Shown piece by piece: positions 36,569 through 45,363 of a stretch of 64,000 nucleotides of DNA. The position numbers and the translations under genes are program-made. The stretch spans positions 1-64,000 of the forward strand of contig NZ_JAGGPK010000036.1 of assembly GCF_018613855.1 (NCBI RefSeq). Reading direction: 5' to 3'. Each line of letters starts with the position of its first letter. The stretch's first letter is position 1. Under the pieces are notes generated by a model. That model did no database searches. It was not told the DNA's origin and saw only the letters and a program-made list of their open reading frames with translations. This stretch comes from Arthrobacter sp. ISL-30 (GTDB taxonomy: Bacteria; Actinomycetota; Actinomycetes; Actinomycetales; Micrococcaceae).

Positions 36569-37783
36569 GTGAGTGATAGCCGGATTCAAATCGCCGTGGA
36601 CCAACTGGCGGAGCACTTGCGCCGTTCGGTGGTCATTATCGACCCAGGTGTCCAGATGCTTTATTCCAGCGTCCATTTCGGCGATGAAGACCAAGTTCGT
36701 GTGCAGGCGATCCTCAACAGAGGCGCTAGCACTAAGGCGATAGGCCACGTCCTCGCCCAGGGCGTATCGACGTGGACCACGGCTGGCATCATCCCGGCCA
36801 ATGACGAGATCGGGATGAAGGCGCGCGTCTGCGTGCCGATCAGGTGGCACGGGGAGCTCCTGGGCCAGATGATGGTCATGGACGCAGACGGAACTTTGAC
36901 CACTTCCGAGTTGTCAGCCATCAACCAGACGGCCCAGGACATCGCAGCTGCCATGTCCGTTGAGGGGCAAAAAGAATCCGATTCTGGGGTTCAAGAACAG
37001 GCGGTCCGGGATCTGGTCCAGCGGGACGCGAGATTACGTCGGCGCGCTCTTATAGAGCTTGGGGCAAGCCACGCACCGGAACGTTTCGAGTACGTGACGG
37101 CTGTGGAGTTGGGGGTGCAGGGGATCTCCAACAGTGCGACGGCGTCGCACGCCGATGCCGCCTTACGCGCTGTGTTGACCATGGGTTACCGGCAGGGACG
37201 TCTTGCAGAGCTGCACGCTGTGGACTCGGGCACTGGCCTACTCCTTCTTGGCAGCGCTGCGCCCCCCGGGCAGCCCGCCATCCGGCTCCACGTGCAAAAA
37301 ATGCTCGATCAGCTGGAGGATCTGTCCTCCGGGAGGTTCGGCTGCGTGGCCGGCATCGGACCCTCCCTCTCAGGGCTTGAGCAGGCCCACAAAGCTGCTG
37401 GGCAAGCCCATTTGGCGCGGCGGGCAGCGGCGAGTGTCCTCGGTACGCAGGTAGCGGCATGGGCAGATCTGGGACCCTACGCGCTGCTGTTGCGGATACC
37501 CGAGGAGGACCTGAATGAGGAATCACTGCCTGAAGAAGTCCGGCGGCTTCTCGCCGTCGATCCTGGTCGGGACCTGACCGAGACGCTGCGGCGCTATCTC
37601 GATTACGCCTGCAACGGCCCGGCGGCCTCCGAGGCGCTGCACATCCACCGCACCACGCTCTACTACCGTCTGGGACGCATTTCCGAGCTGACCGGACTGG
37701 ATCTGTCCGACGGCCGGACGCGGCTCAGCCTTCACCTCGGGCTGACCATGCTTGACCTCCTCCCTGCCGGCCCCTCGCACTGA
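36569..37783 (+). CDS. GAF-PucR transcriptional regulator (CdaR-like)
   Basis: About 404 residues. An N-terminal GAF-like sensor (VVIIDPGVQMLYSSVHFGDE to INQTAQDIAAAM, residues about 15-130) is followed by a CdaR-type middle (FGCVAGIGPSLSGLEQAHKA) and a PucR helix-turn-helix (PAASEALHIHRTTLYYRLGR). The GTG at 36569 fits the domain start. There is no good ribosome site, but TAGAAT lies a few bases upstream, so the mRNA may be leaderless, as often in actinobacteria. It is divergent from the thiolase operon and 300 bases ahead of the MFS gene, and may control both. The ligand is unknown. Confidence 0.83.
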   Translation: MSDSRIQIAVDQLAEHLRRSVVIIDPGVQMLYSSVHFGDEDQVRVQAILNRGASTKAIGHVLAQGVSTWTTAGIIPANDEIGMKARVCVPIRWHGELLGQMMVMDADGTLTTSELSAINQTAQDIAAAMSVEGQKESDSGVQEQAVRDLVQRDARLRRRALIELGASHAPERFEYVTAVELGVQGISNSATASHADAALRAVLTMGYRQGRLAELHAVDSGTGLLLLGSAAPPGQPAIRLHVQKMLDQLEDLSSGRFGCVAGIGPSLSGLEQAHKAAGQAHLARRAAASVLGTQVAAWADLGPYALLLRIPEEDLNEESLPEEVRRLLAVDPGRDLTETLRRYLDYACNGPAASEALHIHRTTLYYRLGRISELTGLDLSDGRTRLSLHLGLTMLDLLPAGPSH

Positions 37784-37802
37784 CGCGGCAAGGGAAGCTT
37801 CC

Positions 37803-37820
37803 AGCCCCACACGCGGGGCT
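37803..37820 (+). terminator. Short hairpin after the GAF-PucR gene
   Basis: AGCCCC (37803-37808) and GGGGCT (37815-37820) form a 6-bp stem over six bases, followed by AACTCTTTGCCTCTT. It is a weak terminator candidate 20 bases after the stop. Confidence 0.45.
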
Positions 37821-37883
37821 AACTCTTTGCCTCTTATTGAGCGGCTTCTTCGGTGCGGAGTCCCGTCTGACGCGGCGCCCTAA

Positions 37884-37929
37884 CTAATGGTCGAGCTGAC
37901 TGGACCGCGTGCAGCTTTTCGACCATCAG
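37884..37929 (+). promoter_or_regulatory. Inverted repeat in the MFS leader, possible operator
   Basis: CTAATGGTCGA (37884-37894) and TCGACCATCAG (37919-37929) match at 10 of 11 positions in inverted orientation, with 24 bases between. It lies about 150 bases upstream of the MFS start at 38081 and may bind the neighbouring PucR-type protein. A hairpin that ends transcription from upstream is the other reading. Confidence 0.45.
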
Positions 37930-38080
37930 AGGAAAGTGCACGCCAATCTCTCATAGATCAGTAGTAGTGATGTACAGCACACATCACCCAAGCTGGTGTG
38001 AGCAGGCTTACGCTCTCGCGGGCTGCTCTTCGACCCGTTCTCTAGCGTTTCCCCTCTTAACCAGCAAGGAGATTGTCCTA

Positions 38081-39514
38081 ATGAGTTCCGGAACTGAACA
38101 AGTACACCCGAACAAGGACCAACCGGTCATGCAGGTCCAAGTTATGCGCAAAGTCGCCACGCGGCTCATTCCCTTCCTGGCGCTGGCGTACTTCCTTAAC
38201 TACCTGGATCGGACCAACATTTCCTTTGCCAAGCTCACAATGAGCGCGGATTTGGGGCTTAGCGAGACGATGTATGGCCTGGCGAGCGGGCTCTTCTTCA
38301 TCGGTTACGTGTTCTTGGAAGTTCCCAGCAACTTGGCACTGCACAGGTTTGGTGCACGTCGCTGGATAGCCCGGATCATGGTGAGCTGGGGCCTTGTTAC
38401 CGCAGCAATGGCATTGGTAAACACCCCAGCCTCCCTTTATGTTGCGCGAATCCTGCTCGGCATAGCGGAGGCAGGGTTTTTTCCTGGCATCGTCCTGTAC
38501 CTCACGTTCTGGTTTCCGCGTGCCGTAAGGGTTCGGCTCATCGGAACGTTCATGGTCGCGCTACCCGTATCCTCGGCCTTGGGCGCCCCCGTGTCGGCTG
38601 CAATTCTCCAGTATCTGGACGGCCTGTTCGGCCTGGCCGGGTGGCAAGTGATGTTTCTATTCCAAGGCGTCCCAACAGTTCTGTTGGGTGTAGTTGCGTG
38701 GTTCTACCTGACAGACCGCCCGCAGCATGCGAAATGGCTCTCTGCTCCGGAGCGGGAGTGGCTCGCCGGTACCATCGACGCCGAACACCAGAGTGCATCA
38801 GAGGTAGGTCACGCATCCGTGGTTCATACCCTTCGCGATCCTCGCGTGTGGGCTCTTGGCCTGGTCTATTTCGGTATCGCCTATGGCCTCTTCGCTCTGA
38901 GCTTCTTCCTCCCCACCATCGTTGGCGGACTCGCCAAGACATTCAACACCAAATTCTCCATCCTAGAGACCGGCCTGATAGTCGCGGTTCCTTTCGCGTG
39001 TGGTGCGATCGCTATGGTGTTCTGGAGTCGGCACTCGGACCGTACCGGGGAGCGGGTCTGGCACGTCGCCCTGCCTGCGCTCCTTGCGGCCGTCAGTATC
39101 CCGCTGGCCCTGTACACGGACTCACCCTTCGCCACGATGGCCGTTATCTCCGTCACCGCCATCGGCATCTTCTGCGCGCTGCCCGTGTTCTGGTACCTGC
39201 CCTCAACGTTCCTGGCAGGAGCCGGCGCAGCGGCCGGTATCGCTCTGGTGAACACCTTGGGTGCAACATCCGGCCTCGTCGCCCCCTACATGACCGGGTG
39301 GCTGCTTGACATCACTGGCGACTCGCGTGCCGCCATGTGGCTCGTCGGAGGATTCGAGCTCGTAGCTGTAATAGCGGTGCTCCTCCTGCGCAAGAGCCTC
39401 CACGCAGCAGACAAGCATCGCGGTTCTGAGGCCCGCACTGCACCCCCGGTACTTCGAGGGAGCGGACCCACCAACTTAAGCCCTGAGGACGGCATAACCG
39501 GACGCCCGGTTTGA
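38081..39514 (+). CDS. MFS transporter, anion:cation symporter (ACS) type
   Basis: A 477-residue twelve-helix permease of the ACS family (phthalate, galactonate, 4-hydroxyphenylacetate and similar organic acids). Helix 1 has FLALAYFLNYLDRTNISFAK, the family mark; loop 2-3 follows FIGYVFLEVPSNLALHRFGA with RRWIAR; helix 5 has GIAEAGFFPGIVLYLTFWFP. The ATG at 38081 has an AGCAAGGAGA ribosome site; the frame is open upstream without homology. It follows the GAF-PucR gene and faces the same way, so it probably imports the acid that the 36371-30466 operon activates and degrades. Confidence 0.9.
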   Translation: MSSGTEQVHPNKDQPVMQVQVMRKVATRLIPFLALAYFLNYLDRTNISFAKLTMSADLGLSETMYGLASGLFFIGYVFLEVPSNLALHRFGARRWIARIMVSWGLVTAAMALVNTPASLYVARILLGIAEAGFFPGIVLYLTFWFPRAVRVRLIGTFMVALPVSSALGAPVSAAILQYLDGLFGLAGWQVMFLFQGVPTVLLGVVAWFYLTDRPQHAKWLSAPEREWLAGTIDAEHQSASEVGHASVVHTLRDPRVWALGLVYFGIAYGLFALSFFLPTIVGGLAKTFNTKFSILETGLIVAVPFACGAIAMVFWSRHSDRTGERVWHVALPALLAAVSIPLALYTDSPFATMAVISVTAIGIFCALPVFWYLPSTFLAGAGAAAGIALVNTLGATSGLVAPYMTGWLLDITGDSRAAMWLVGGFELVAVIAVLLLRKSLHAADKHRGSEARTAPPVLRGSGPTNLSPEDGITGRPV

Positions 39515-39798
39515 AGGCCTCACGGTTGATGGGGCGAGCGAGTGCAGATAGAGAATGGTGCCGACGGAACGGTACCTTCCTGTTCTGTCAGGCCGCTGAG
39601 GAGGTTGGCGTCCTCGGGATCACGGTCAATTCGCTGACACTCGGCTCCATCCCCCAGGAGTCGAGTGTCACCGGTCAAATGCTGCTGGAATGCGGCAGCG
39701 CACGAATAAGGCTCAGACGCCCCGTACACGCAATGGCTCTAAGGTATCTGTCGGCGCCAGAAGGGCCCCACGGCCTAGGCTTCGTGTCCGGTCGCTAG
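39515..39798 (+). pseudogene. C-terminal remnant of an SDR gene
   Basis: The frame ending at 39798 contains AEEVGVLGITVNSLTLGSI and, later, IRLRRPVHAMALRYLSAPEG and GLGFVSGR. These match the last third of an SDR (the GITVNxxxPG region, the R-x-x-x-P loop and the G-F-V-x-G end). The cofactor loop, Tyr-Lys pair and normal end are missing, so this is a decayed fragment. The match is moderate and short. Confidence 0.45.
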
Positions 39799-39895
39799 AC
39801 AGGACGTGCGGATCTTGTAAGGCGCCCGGCTGCGGGACCGTGTTCAACCTGGTAAACGAATTCGGCCCAAGGGATGGCGATTGCGGATTCTCGGC

Positions 39896-41143
39896 TCAGT
39901 CGTTTACTCGGGTTGATCGTCTATATATAAGACATATGGCGGCGAAGAAGAGGGCGGCCCCTGAAGCGCCAAGCAGGAACGTATTGACGCCGACCGTCGC
40001 GCCCCAGAAATCCATGGCCAACCCAAGACCGAGAACCGGAAGGGCGCTGCCCAGGTAGGTCACGACGTACATCAGGCTGACGGTCCGGGCCGCGGTTCCC
40101 AAAGGAAGCTCGGAATTGAGCCCGGCGAAGAGTGTCCGGAAGCCAATACCCTGGCTCAGACCCGTGAGGGTTGCAGCAATGAACAGCAGACCCCGGAGCT
40201 GCTGAATCTGGCTGACCACAACCAGCACAAGACCGCCCGCCATCACCATCAGACTAATCGCTGCTTTATGCCGCCCGCGGACCGGCACTAGCTGGGCGCA
40301 CGCCGAGCCGCCCAGTACCAGCGCGCCCGACAGCCCGCCCATGATTCTCGACCCACCTAGCATCGGCGCATAGAACGCCGGGGCGACGGAGAGAAAGAAA
40401 CCAAACACGGCAAAGGACAAAAAGCCCACACCCGAGGTGAGAAAGAACGTTCTGAAAATAGACCGGGGAAGCGACGGGCGGGGAGGGCGCAAACTCCCGA
40501 AGAACCCACGTGGTGGGGGATCCAGGACTGGAGGATTAGCACGCACCGCTGCCAGCATGACAAGTACCACCACCACGGCCAGGAGATACACAGAGAACGG
40601 GACACCAATAGGATCCCCGAGTTCGGATAACCACCCGCCCACAAGGGGGCCGGCGGCGCCTCCTCCCACGGAAGCCAGTAAGGTGATTCGGGCGCAGAGA
40701 CCCGGCTCGCCCGGCAACAGATCCCGAAGTGCCGCTGCACCCGCCCCGAAGGACAAGGCGACCGCCAGCCCGTGAAGAGCCCTGCCCGCCAGCAGTTCGG
40801 GGAGGCCCGAAGCCAGGAGAAGCACAACAGCGGCAAGGATGCCAAGCCCCAAGCTAGCCACGAGCACCACCCGTCGCCCCATGTACTCAGACCAGTGGCC
40901 GAAAAGGGGCAATCCGATCACCACCGGCAGGACATAGGCTACAAAGGCTGCCGTCACAGCACCGTTGCCCAGCATCATACGTTCCTGGAACACGGGAAAC
41001 AGCGGGGTCATCAAGTTGGTCCCCAAGGGGAGCAGGCCAACGACGAGGGCGGCAAGAACAATGCGTACCGCGGGCGGTGCGTCCCACCCCCGGGGCGAAG
41101 GGTTCGGGCGAAGCAAAAACTCCCGGGCGAGATTCAGCAGCAT
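39896..41143 (-). CDS. MFS transporter (drug/sugar-efflux DHA1-like)
   Basis: A 415-residue permease with twelve helices. It starts near VRIVLAALVVGLLPLGTNLM; the loop 2-3 motif is GHWSEYMGRRVVLVASLGLG. Helix 5 region: LLASVGGGAAGPLVGGWLSE (the efflux motif C type), which suggests export or antiport. A central loop carries many prolines (PPRGFFGSLRPPRPSLPRS). It lies 39 bases after the FAD/Fe-S dehydrogenase gene and is cotranscribed with it. It might move the hydroxy acid used by that enzyme or a toxic relative. Cargo unknown. Confidence 0.85.
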   Translation of the reverse strand: MLLNLAREFLLRPNPSPRGWDAPPAVRIVLAALVVGLLPLGTNLMTPLFPVFQERMMLGNGAVTAAFVAYVLPVVIGLPLFGHWSEYMGRRVVLVASLGLGILAAVVLLLASGLPELLAGRALHGLAVALSFGAGAAALRDLLPGEPGLCARITLLASVGGGAAGPLVGGWLSELGDPIGVPFSVYLLAVVVVLVMLAAVRANPPVLDPPPRGFFGSLRPPRPSLPRSIFRTFFLTSGVGFLSFAVFGFFLSVAPAFYAPMLGGSRIMGGLSGALVLGGSACAQLVPVRGRHKAAISLMVMAGGLVLVVVSQIQQLRGLLFIAATLTGLSQGIGFRTLFAGLNSELPLGTAARTVSLMYVVTYLGSALPVLGLGLAMDFWGATVGVNTFLLGASGAALFFAAICLIYRRSTRVND

Positions 41144-41182
41144 AATATCTTTCTCAATGTCGGAATTCGGCCGTGCGGAGAT

Positions 41183-44044
41183 TTAGCCTGAACGCGTTGC
41201 CTTCTCCAGATACTGGAGCACGTGCCAATATGGCCGTCCCGTGGCTTCGGTCATTCCCTGCTCGCAGGTGCGGTTGAGGGAGGCGTAGGCGTCGTACTGG
41301 CCGGAATTGATCTCGGCCGCCTCTGCTGCGGTGGCAGACGCCGTTAGCTCGGGGTGCAACATCCCCCTGTCTCCTGCATAGGCGCAACAGCTCCATTCTT
41401 GGGGGAGAACGACTTTGCTGGCCACTGCCCGTGCCACCGTTTCCAAGGCGTCGGTGATGCCCAGATGGATAGAGGAGCACGTCGGGTGGAGGGCCATCGA
41501 GTCCAGGGGCCTGGTCACGTTGAGGCGGGACAGGACGTTGTCCGCGATGAATTCCACCGAGTCAACGAACCGGAGCATGCTGTATTCGGGAGACGTCAGG
41601 GCGAGGTCACGCATGGCCGCCAATCCTTCCGTGCACGAGGACGCGTCGCACACCACCGGTAGTCGGCCGTGATCGGAGGCTTCCCAGAGCATACTGAGCG
41701 TACGCGGTGCCATCGTGCGATATCCCGAGGGCAGGCCCTTGGATTTCCAGGGCGTCCCGCAGCACGCGGAGCCAATCCTATCGGGGATGGTAATAGCCAC
41801 ACCGGCCCGTTCGCACAGGGCAAGGAACGCCTCGGAGACGGAAAGCCCAGTCCCGTCTGGAGTGCCGAACATGCCGGAGACGCACGCGGGAAAGAAGACG
41901 GCTGTAGCAGCCTCGTCCCGGCGTGAGGGCCGTGGCCGTCCACCTCCAGGCAGCAGGTTCTGATACTGAGGAACGTGTTCGTCGCCCAGTACGGCGCGGC
42001 CGACCTGAGTTACAGCCCGTGGCAGCATCGGCGGAAGTGCGTTCGCCAGGCTGAGCCCGAGGCCGGCCACTCGTGTGGTCGTTTCCCACACCGATGCGGC
42101 TGCCCCCCAGACACGATCGGCGAGGACGGAATGGTTCTCCGCACGCAAACGGCGAACGAGATCTCCGGTGTTGATGCTCACCGGGCACGCTGTGGCGCAC
42201 ATGCCGTCCACGGCACACGTCTGCAAACCCTCGTAGTCATACTCCTTGCGCAGACGCATGGCCAGTTCATGGTCGCCGTTGGCTTCCGCAGCCTCAATCT
42301 CCCGGCGCCCTACGATGCGCTGTCTCGGCGTGAGAGTGAGGTCTTTGGAAGGACACACGGGCTCGCAGTAACCGCACTCCACACACCGGTCGACCTCCTC
42401 CTCCACTGTTGGCGCAGTTTTGAGGTGATTAAGGTAGGAGCGCGGATCATCGCTGAGCACAACGCCCGGATTGAACGCGTTCCGTGGATCCACAAGCGCT
42501 TTGAGCTGGCACATGACCTCATATAGTTCGTCCCCGTACTGGCGCCGAACATACGGGGCCATGATCCGGCCCGTGCCGTGCTCTGCCTTTAAAGAACCGC
42601 CCCGCTCCAGAACGAGCTGAACCATCTCCTCCGTGAACTGCTCATACCGCCCCAAACACACAGAGTCCTCGAAGTTTTCGTTGAGCATGAAGTGGACGTT
42701 TCCGTCCTTGGCGTGGCCGAAGATCACGGAATCCTCATACGCGTGGCTCTCGAAGAGGCGCGTGAGCTCCTGGCACGTTTCGCCCAGGACGGCAACGGGA
42801 ACGACGATGTCCTCCAGCAGGGCATTTGACCCACTGGGCCGACTCCCGGCCACCGTGGCGTACAGACCTTTCCGGACCTTCCACAGAGCCGCGCGTTCGC
42901 CAGACACGTCCGTCAGTGTTGCGGGGGTGCTGAGATTCAGGCTCGCAAAGAGCCGTTCAGCCTCTGCGGTGCGGTCGCGGAGTTCCTGATCGTCGCGCCC
43001 CTGATATTCCACCAACAGGGCAGCATGTTCCTGCACATTAATCTCCGCCATTCGCGCGGGGGCTTGGCCACTGCGCTGAGCCATGCGCAGCGAGGTCGAA
43101 TCCAAAAGTTCCACGGTGGCAGATCGCGCGTCCACCAGATCCGGCACAATGCTTGTGGCACTGATCAGGTCCGGGAAGACGAGTAGACCGGTGGCTACCT
43201 TGGGCATGACCTCCACGGTGTGAAAAACGGCCTCTGCCACGAAACCGAGTGTGCCCTCGGACCCGATCAGAAGATGCTCCAGAATGCGCACCGGTTCCTC
43301 GAAATCGAGGAAAGCATTGAGCCCGTAACCCATGGTGTTCTTCATTGAGAACTGATGGCGAAGGGTCCGCACGGAGGCCGCGTTCTCCACCACGCGACGA
43401 CGCAGGCCGATCAATCCCGCGTGCAGTTCGGGCTCACGCTCGCGGAAAATGCTGTCCGCCCCCACGTCGGCCGTGTTCACCACTGTCCCAGACGGCGTCA
43501 CGAAGGTCATTGACTCCAAAGTTTGGTACGTGTTGAACTCCGTACCACAGTGCATCCCCGAAGAGTTGTTCGCGACGACGCCCCCAATGGTGCAGGCTGC
43601 TTCGCTCGCCGGATCCGGACCCAACTTCCGCCCGTACTGAGCCAGCCGCTGATTGACTTGCCGCACAGTCGCCCCGGGCTGGACGCGAACGCGGCGGCCC
43701 CCGTCCAGCACCTCGATGTTCCGGAAGTTTCGGCGAGTGTCCACAAGGACTTGGTCCGAAACCGACTGGCCCGACAGTGAGGTGCCGCCAGAACGGAAGG
43801 TGAGCCCCAAGCCATGGCGATCAAGGACCCGAAAAAGCTCACCCATGCCCGCCACGGAACCGGGACGGACGACAGCCCGGGGTTGGAGAAGATAGTGGGA
43901 AGCGTCGTGCGCGGTGGTGCGACGTTCCAGTTCCGACTCCACTACAGAGCTTGGCCCTCCCCATGCCCGAAGGTCGCGCAGCAACGCGTCGTCCTCAGTT
44001 CGGGGAGATCGCTGCAGGCGATGCGCGGAGTGGATAAGAGTCAT
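41183..44044 (-). CDS. FAD/4Fe-4S dehydrogenase, respiratory D-lactate dehydrogenase type
   Basis: A 953-residue fused flavoprotein and Fe-S protein like the NAD-independent D-lactate dehydrogenases of pseudomonads and actinobacteria. FAD domain: LTFRSGGTSLSGQSVSDQVL, TIGGVVANNSSGMHCGT, then GSEGTLGFVAEAVF. Oxidase C-terminal domain: VIFGHAKDGNVHFM and SLKAEHGTGRIMAP. Fe-S ligands near residue 553 (CVECGYCEPVCPSKDL) and 606 (CAVDGMCATACPVSINTG). The two CCG-type motifs are GSACCGTPWKSKG and WSCCAYAGDRGM. It would send electrons from D-lactate or a similar D-2-hydroxy acid to quinone. It shares layout, not close sequence, with 21544-24465. Confidence 0.88.
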   Translation of the reverse strand: MTLIHSAHRLQRSPRTEDDALLRDLRAWGGPSSVVESELERRTTAHDASHYLLQPRAVVRPGSVAGMGELFRVLDRHGLGLTFRSGGTSLSGQSVSDQVLVDTRRNFRNIEVLDGGRRVRVQPGATVRQVNQRLAQYGRKLGPDPASEAACTIGGVVANNSSGMHCGTEFNTYQTLESMTFVTPSGTVVNTADVGADSIFREREPELHAGLIGLRRRVVENAASVRTLRHQFSMKNTMGYGLNAFLDFEEPVRILEHLLIGSEGTLGFVAEAVFHTVEVMPKVATGLLVFPDLISATSIVPDLVDARSATVELLDSTSLRMAQRSGQAPARMAEINVQEHAALLVEYQGRDDQELRDRTAEAERLFASLNLSTPATLTDVSGERAALWKVRKGLYATVAGSRPSGSNALLEDIVVPVAVLGETCQELTRLFESHAYEDSVIFGHAKDGNVHFMLNENFEDSVCLGRYEQFTEEMVQLVLERGGSLKAEHGTGRIMAPYVRRQYGDELYEVMCQLKALVDPRNAFNPGVVLSDDPRSYLNHLKTAPTVEEEVDRCVECGYCEPVCPSKDLTLTPRQRIVGRREIEAAEANGDHELAMRLRKEYDYEGLQTCAVDGMCATACPVSINTGDLVRRLRAENHSVLADRVWGAAASVWETTTRVAGLGLSLANALPPMLPRAVTQVGRAVLGDEHVPQYQNLLPGGGRPRPSRRDEAATAVFFPACVSGMFGTPDGTGLSVSEAFLALCERAGVAITIPDRIGSACCGTPWKSKGLPSGYRTMAPRTLSMLWEASDHGRLPVVCDASSCTEGLAAMRDLALTSPEYSMLRFVDSVEFIADNVLSRLNVTRPLDSMALHPTCSSIHLGITDALETVARAVASKVVLPQEWSCCAYAGDRGMLHPELTASATAAEAAEINSGQYDAYASLNRTCEQGMTEATGRPYWHVLQYLEKATRSG

Positions 44045-44490
44045 TGTTGAGTTCCTCTAAGGGGAAGGGATTGGAAAAGGTCGGCAGGGCGCGCCTTTCC
44101 ATGCCGGGGCGGTCCGCACCCTTTCCCACTATGCCCGCGAAACGGTCTTTGATGCACCGACTCTGGACGAAACACCTCACGGAAGATTGCTCCACTTGTA
44201 GTGTCTTCTAGCGATAAGTGTCATGAAGAATAGTTCTGAAGATGTGGGGCGTTGTTCTTGAATGGCGCGGCCGATCAGGTAAGGCCCGACGTCTGCACTT
44301 GTCCTCCCTATTCATGGCCGCGCTGAGATTGCTATCGGCGATCAAAACTGGTGCCCACCACATGCAGGATGAGCAGGTTGCCGGGCGGCCTCGCCAGCCC
44401 TGCCTAGTAGCTCCAGTTTCGCCGTCCAGTCGTTGACTCTCTCGCTTCCGCGGGTTGTTCGTCCCACACGCGAATCGATGCCCACAGGAA

Positions 44491-44512
44491 TTTACTAGGA
44501 TCCCCTAGTAAA
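44491..44512 (+). promoter_or_regulatory. MarR-type operator, site 1 (etf operon)
   Basis: TTTACTAGG (44491-44499) and CCTAGTAAA (44504-44512) form a perfect 9-bp inverted repeat around a 4-base spacer, about 70 bases upstream of etfB. The same pattern recurs at 44512-44531 and ahead of the MarR gene at 55638-55657. Binding by that MarR is inferred. Confidence 0.8.
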
Positions 44513-44531
44513 TAGTAGGAATACCTAGTAT
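44512..44531 (+). promoter_or_regulatory. MarR-type operator, site 2 (etf operon)
   Basis: ATAGTAGG (44512-44519) and CCTAGTAT (44524-44531) match at 7 of 8 positions around a 4-base spacer. Its centre is 20 bases from that of site 1, close to two turns of DNA, so two dimers could bind on the same face. The site overlaps a possible -10 box (TAGTAT). Confidence 0.75.
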
Positions 44532-44582
44532 CTTGATGTTGAAGTTCTAACTTGTCATCGCAATCGCAGGAGGAGCGGTTCA

Positions 44583-45350
44583 ATGAAAATCATCGTGCTG
44601 GTGAAGCAGGTGCCGGACACCGCAGAGGAACGCAGGCTTGATCCGGCCACCGGGCGCCTGGACCGTGACGCAACGGATCGTGTTGCCGACGAGATCAGCG
44701 AACGCGCCCTTGAGGTAGCGCTGCGCTGCAAGGACGCGGATAAGAAGACTGAGGTCGTGGTACTCACTATGGGCCCGGCGGATGCCGACCAGGCGCTGCG
44801 CAAGGCCCTGTCCATGGGTGCCGACTCGGCGCTCCATGTTCTAGATGACGGGCTGCAGGGCGCCGACATTGCACGGACAGCCGAGGTGCTGGCCGCTGCG
44901 GCTAAGCAGGCCGGCTTTGATCTGTTGGTGGCGGGCAACGAGTCCACAGACGGCCGGGGCGGTGTGGTGCCGGCGATGATTGCCGAACATCTGGCTTTGC
45001 CGTTGCTGCCCTCGCTGAACTCGATCGAATTCGACGAGGCGTCCGTCGGCGGTGAGGTCGGCGTCGAGAATGGGGCCCTGACGGTTCGTGCATCGCTGCC
45101 GGCGGTGATCTCCGTGACTGAACGGGTAGCCGAGGCCCGCTTCCCCAATTTCAAGGGCATTATGACCGCCAAGCGCAAGCCCTTGGCCACCATGTCCCTG
45201 AGCGATCTGGGACTGGACACAGCGCCTCCGCAATCAGCAGTGCTGACTACGTCCGAACGGCCGGCCCGCGCCGCCGGAAAGAAAATCTACGACGGCGGCG
45301 GCGCCGGCGTTGAGCTTGCCGAATTCCTGGCCGCCGGCCGCCTGATCTGA
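44583..45350 (+). CDS. etfB: Electron transfer flavoprotein beta subunit
   Basis: A 255-residue ETF beta chain. It opens [20 protein letters not shown] and holds the AMP-site region [20 protein letters not shown]; the recognition-loop region near [19 protein letters not shown] carries the positions used in docking to acyl-CoA dehydrogenases. With EtfA it accepts electrons from the acyl-CoA dehydrogenase at 47402. It is the first gene of the operon, with an AGGAGG ribosome site and two upstream operators. The organism surely has another etf pair, so this one is a pathway-specific copy (inferred). Confidence 0.95.
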   Translation: MKIIVLVKQVPDTAEERRLDPATGRLDRDATDRVADEISERALEVALRCKDADKKTEVVVLTMGPADADQALRKALSMGADSALHVLDDGLQGADIARTAEVLAAAAKQAGFDLLVAGNESTDGRGGVVPAMIAEHLALPLLPSLNSIEFDEASVGGEVGVENGALTVRASLPAVISVTERVAEARFPNFKGIMTAKRKPLATMSLSDLGLDTAPPQSAVLTTSERPARAAGKKIYDGGGAGVELAEFLAAGRLI

Positions 45351-45363
45351 GCGAGGAACCTCC

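Larger units (their letters stand above)
44045..44582. other. Divergent leader between the D-lactate-dehydrogenase-like gene and the etf operon
   Basis: No gene is supported. The last 90 bases hold two palindromic operator sites (listed separately) and the etfB ribosome site AGGAGG. A lone half-site CCTAGTA is at 44403-44409. TAGTAT at 44526-44531, inside the second operator, could be the -10 box; no consensus -35 was found. Confidence 0.55.

Noticed and set aside
44555-45220. Minus-strand frame opposite etfB
   Set aside because: Antisense shadow in GC-rich DNA; no domain, low-complexity Ser/Arg content.
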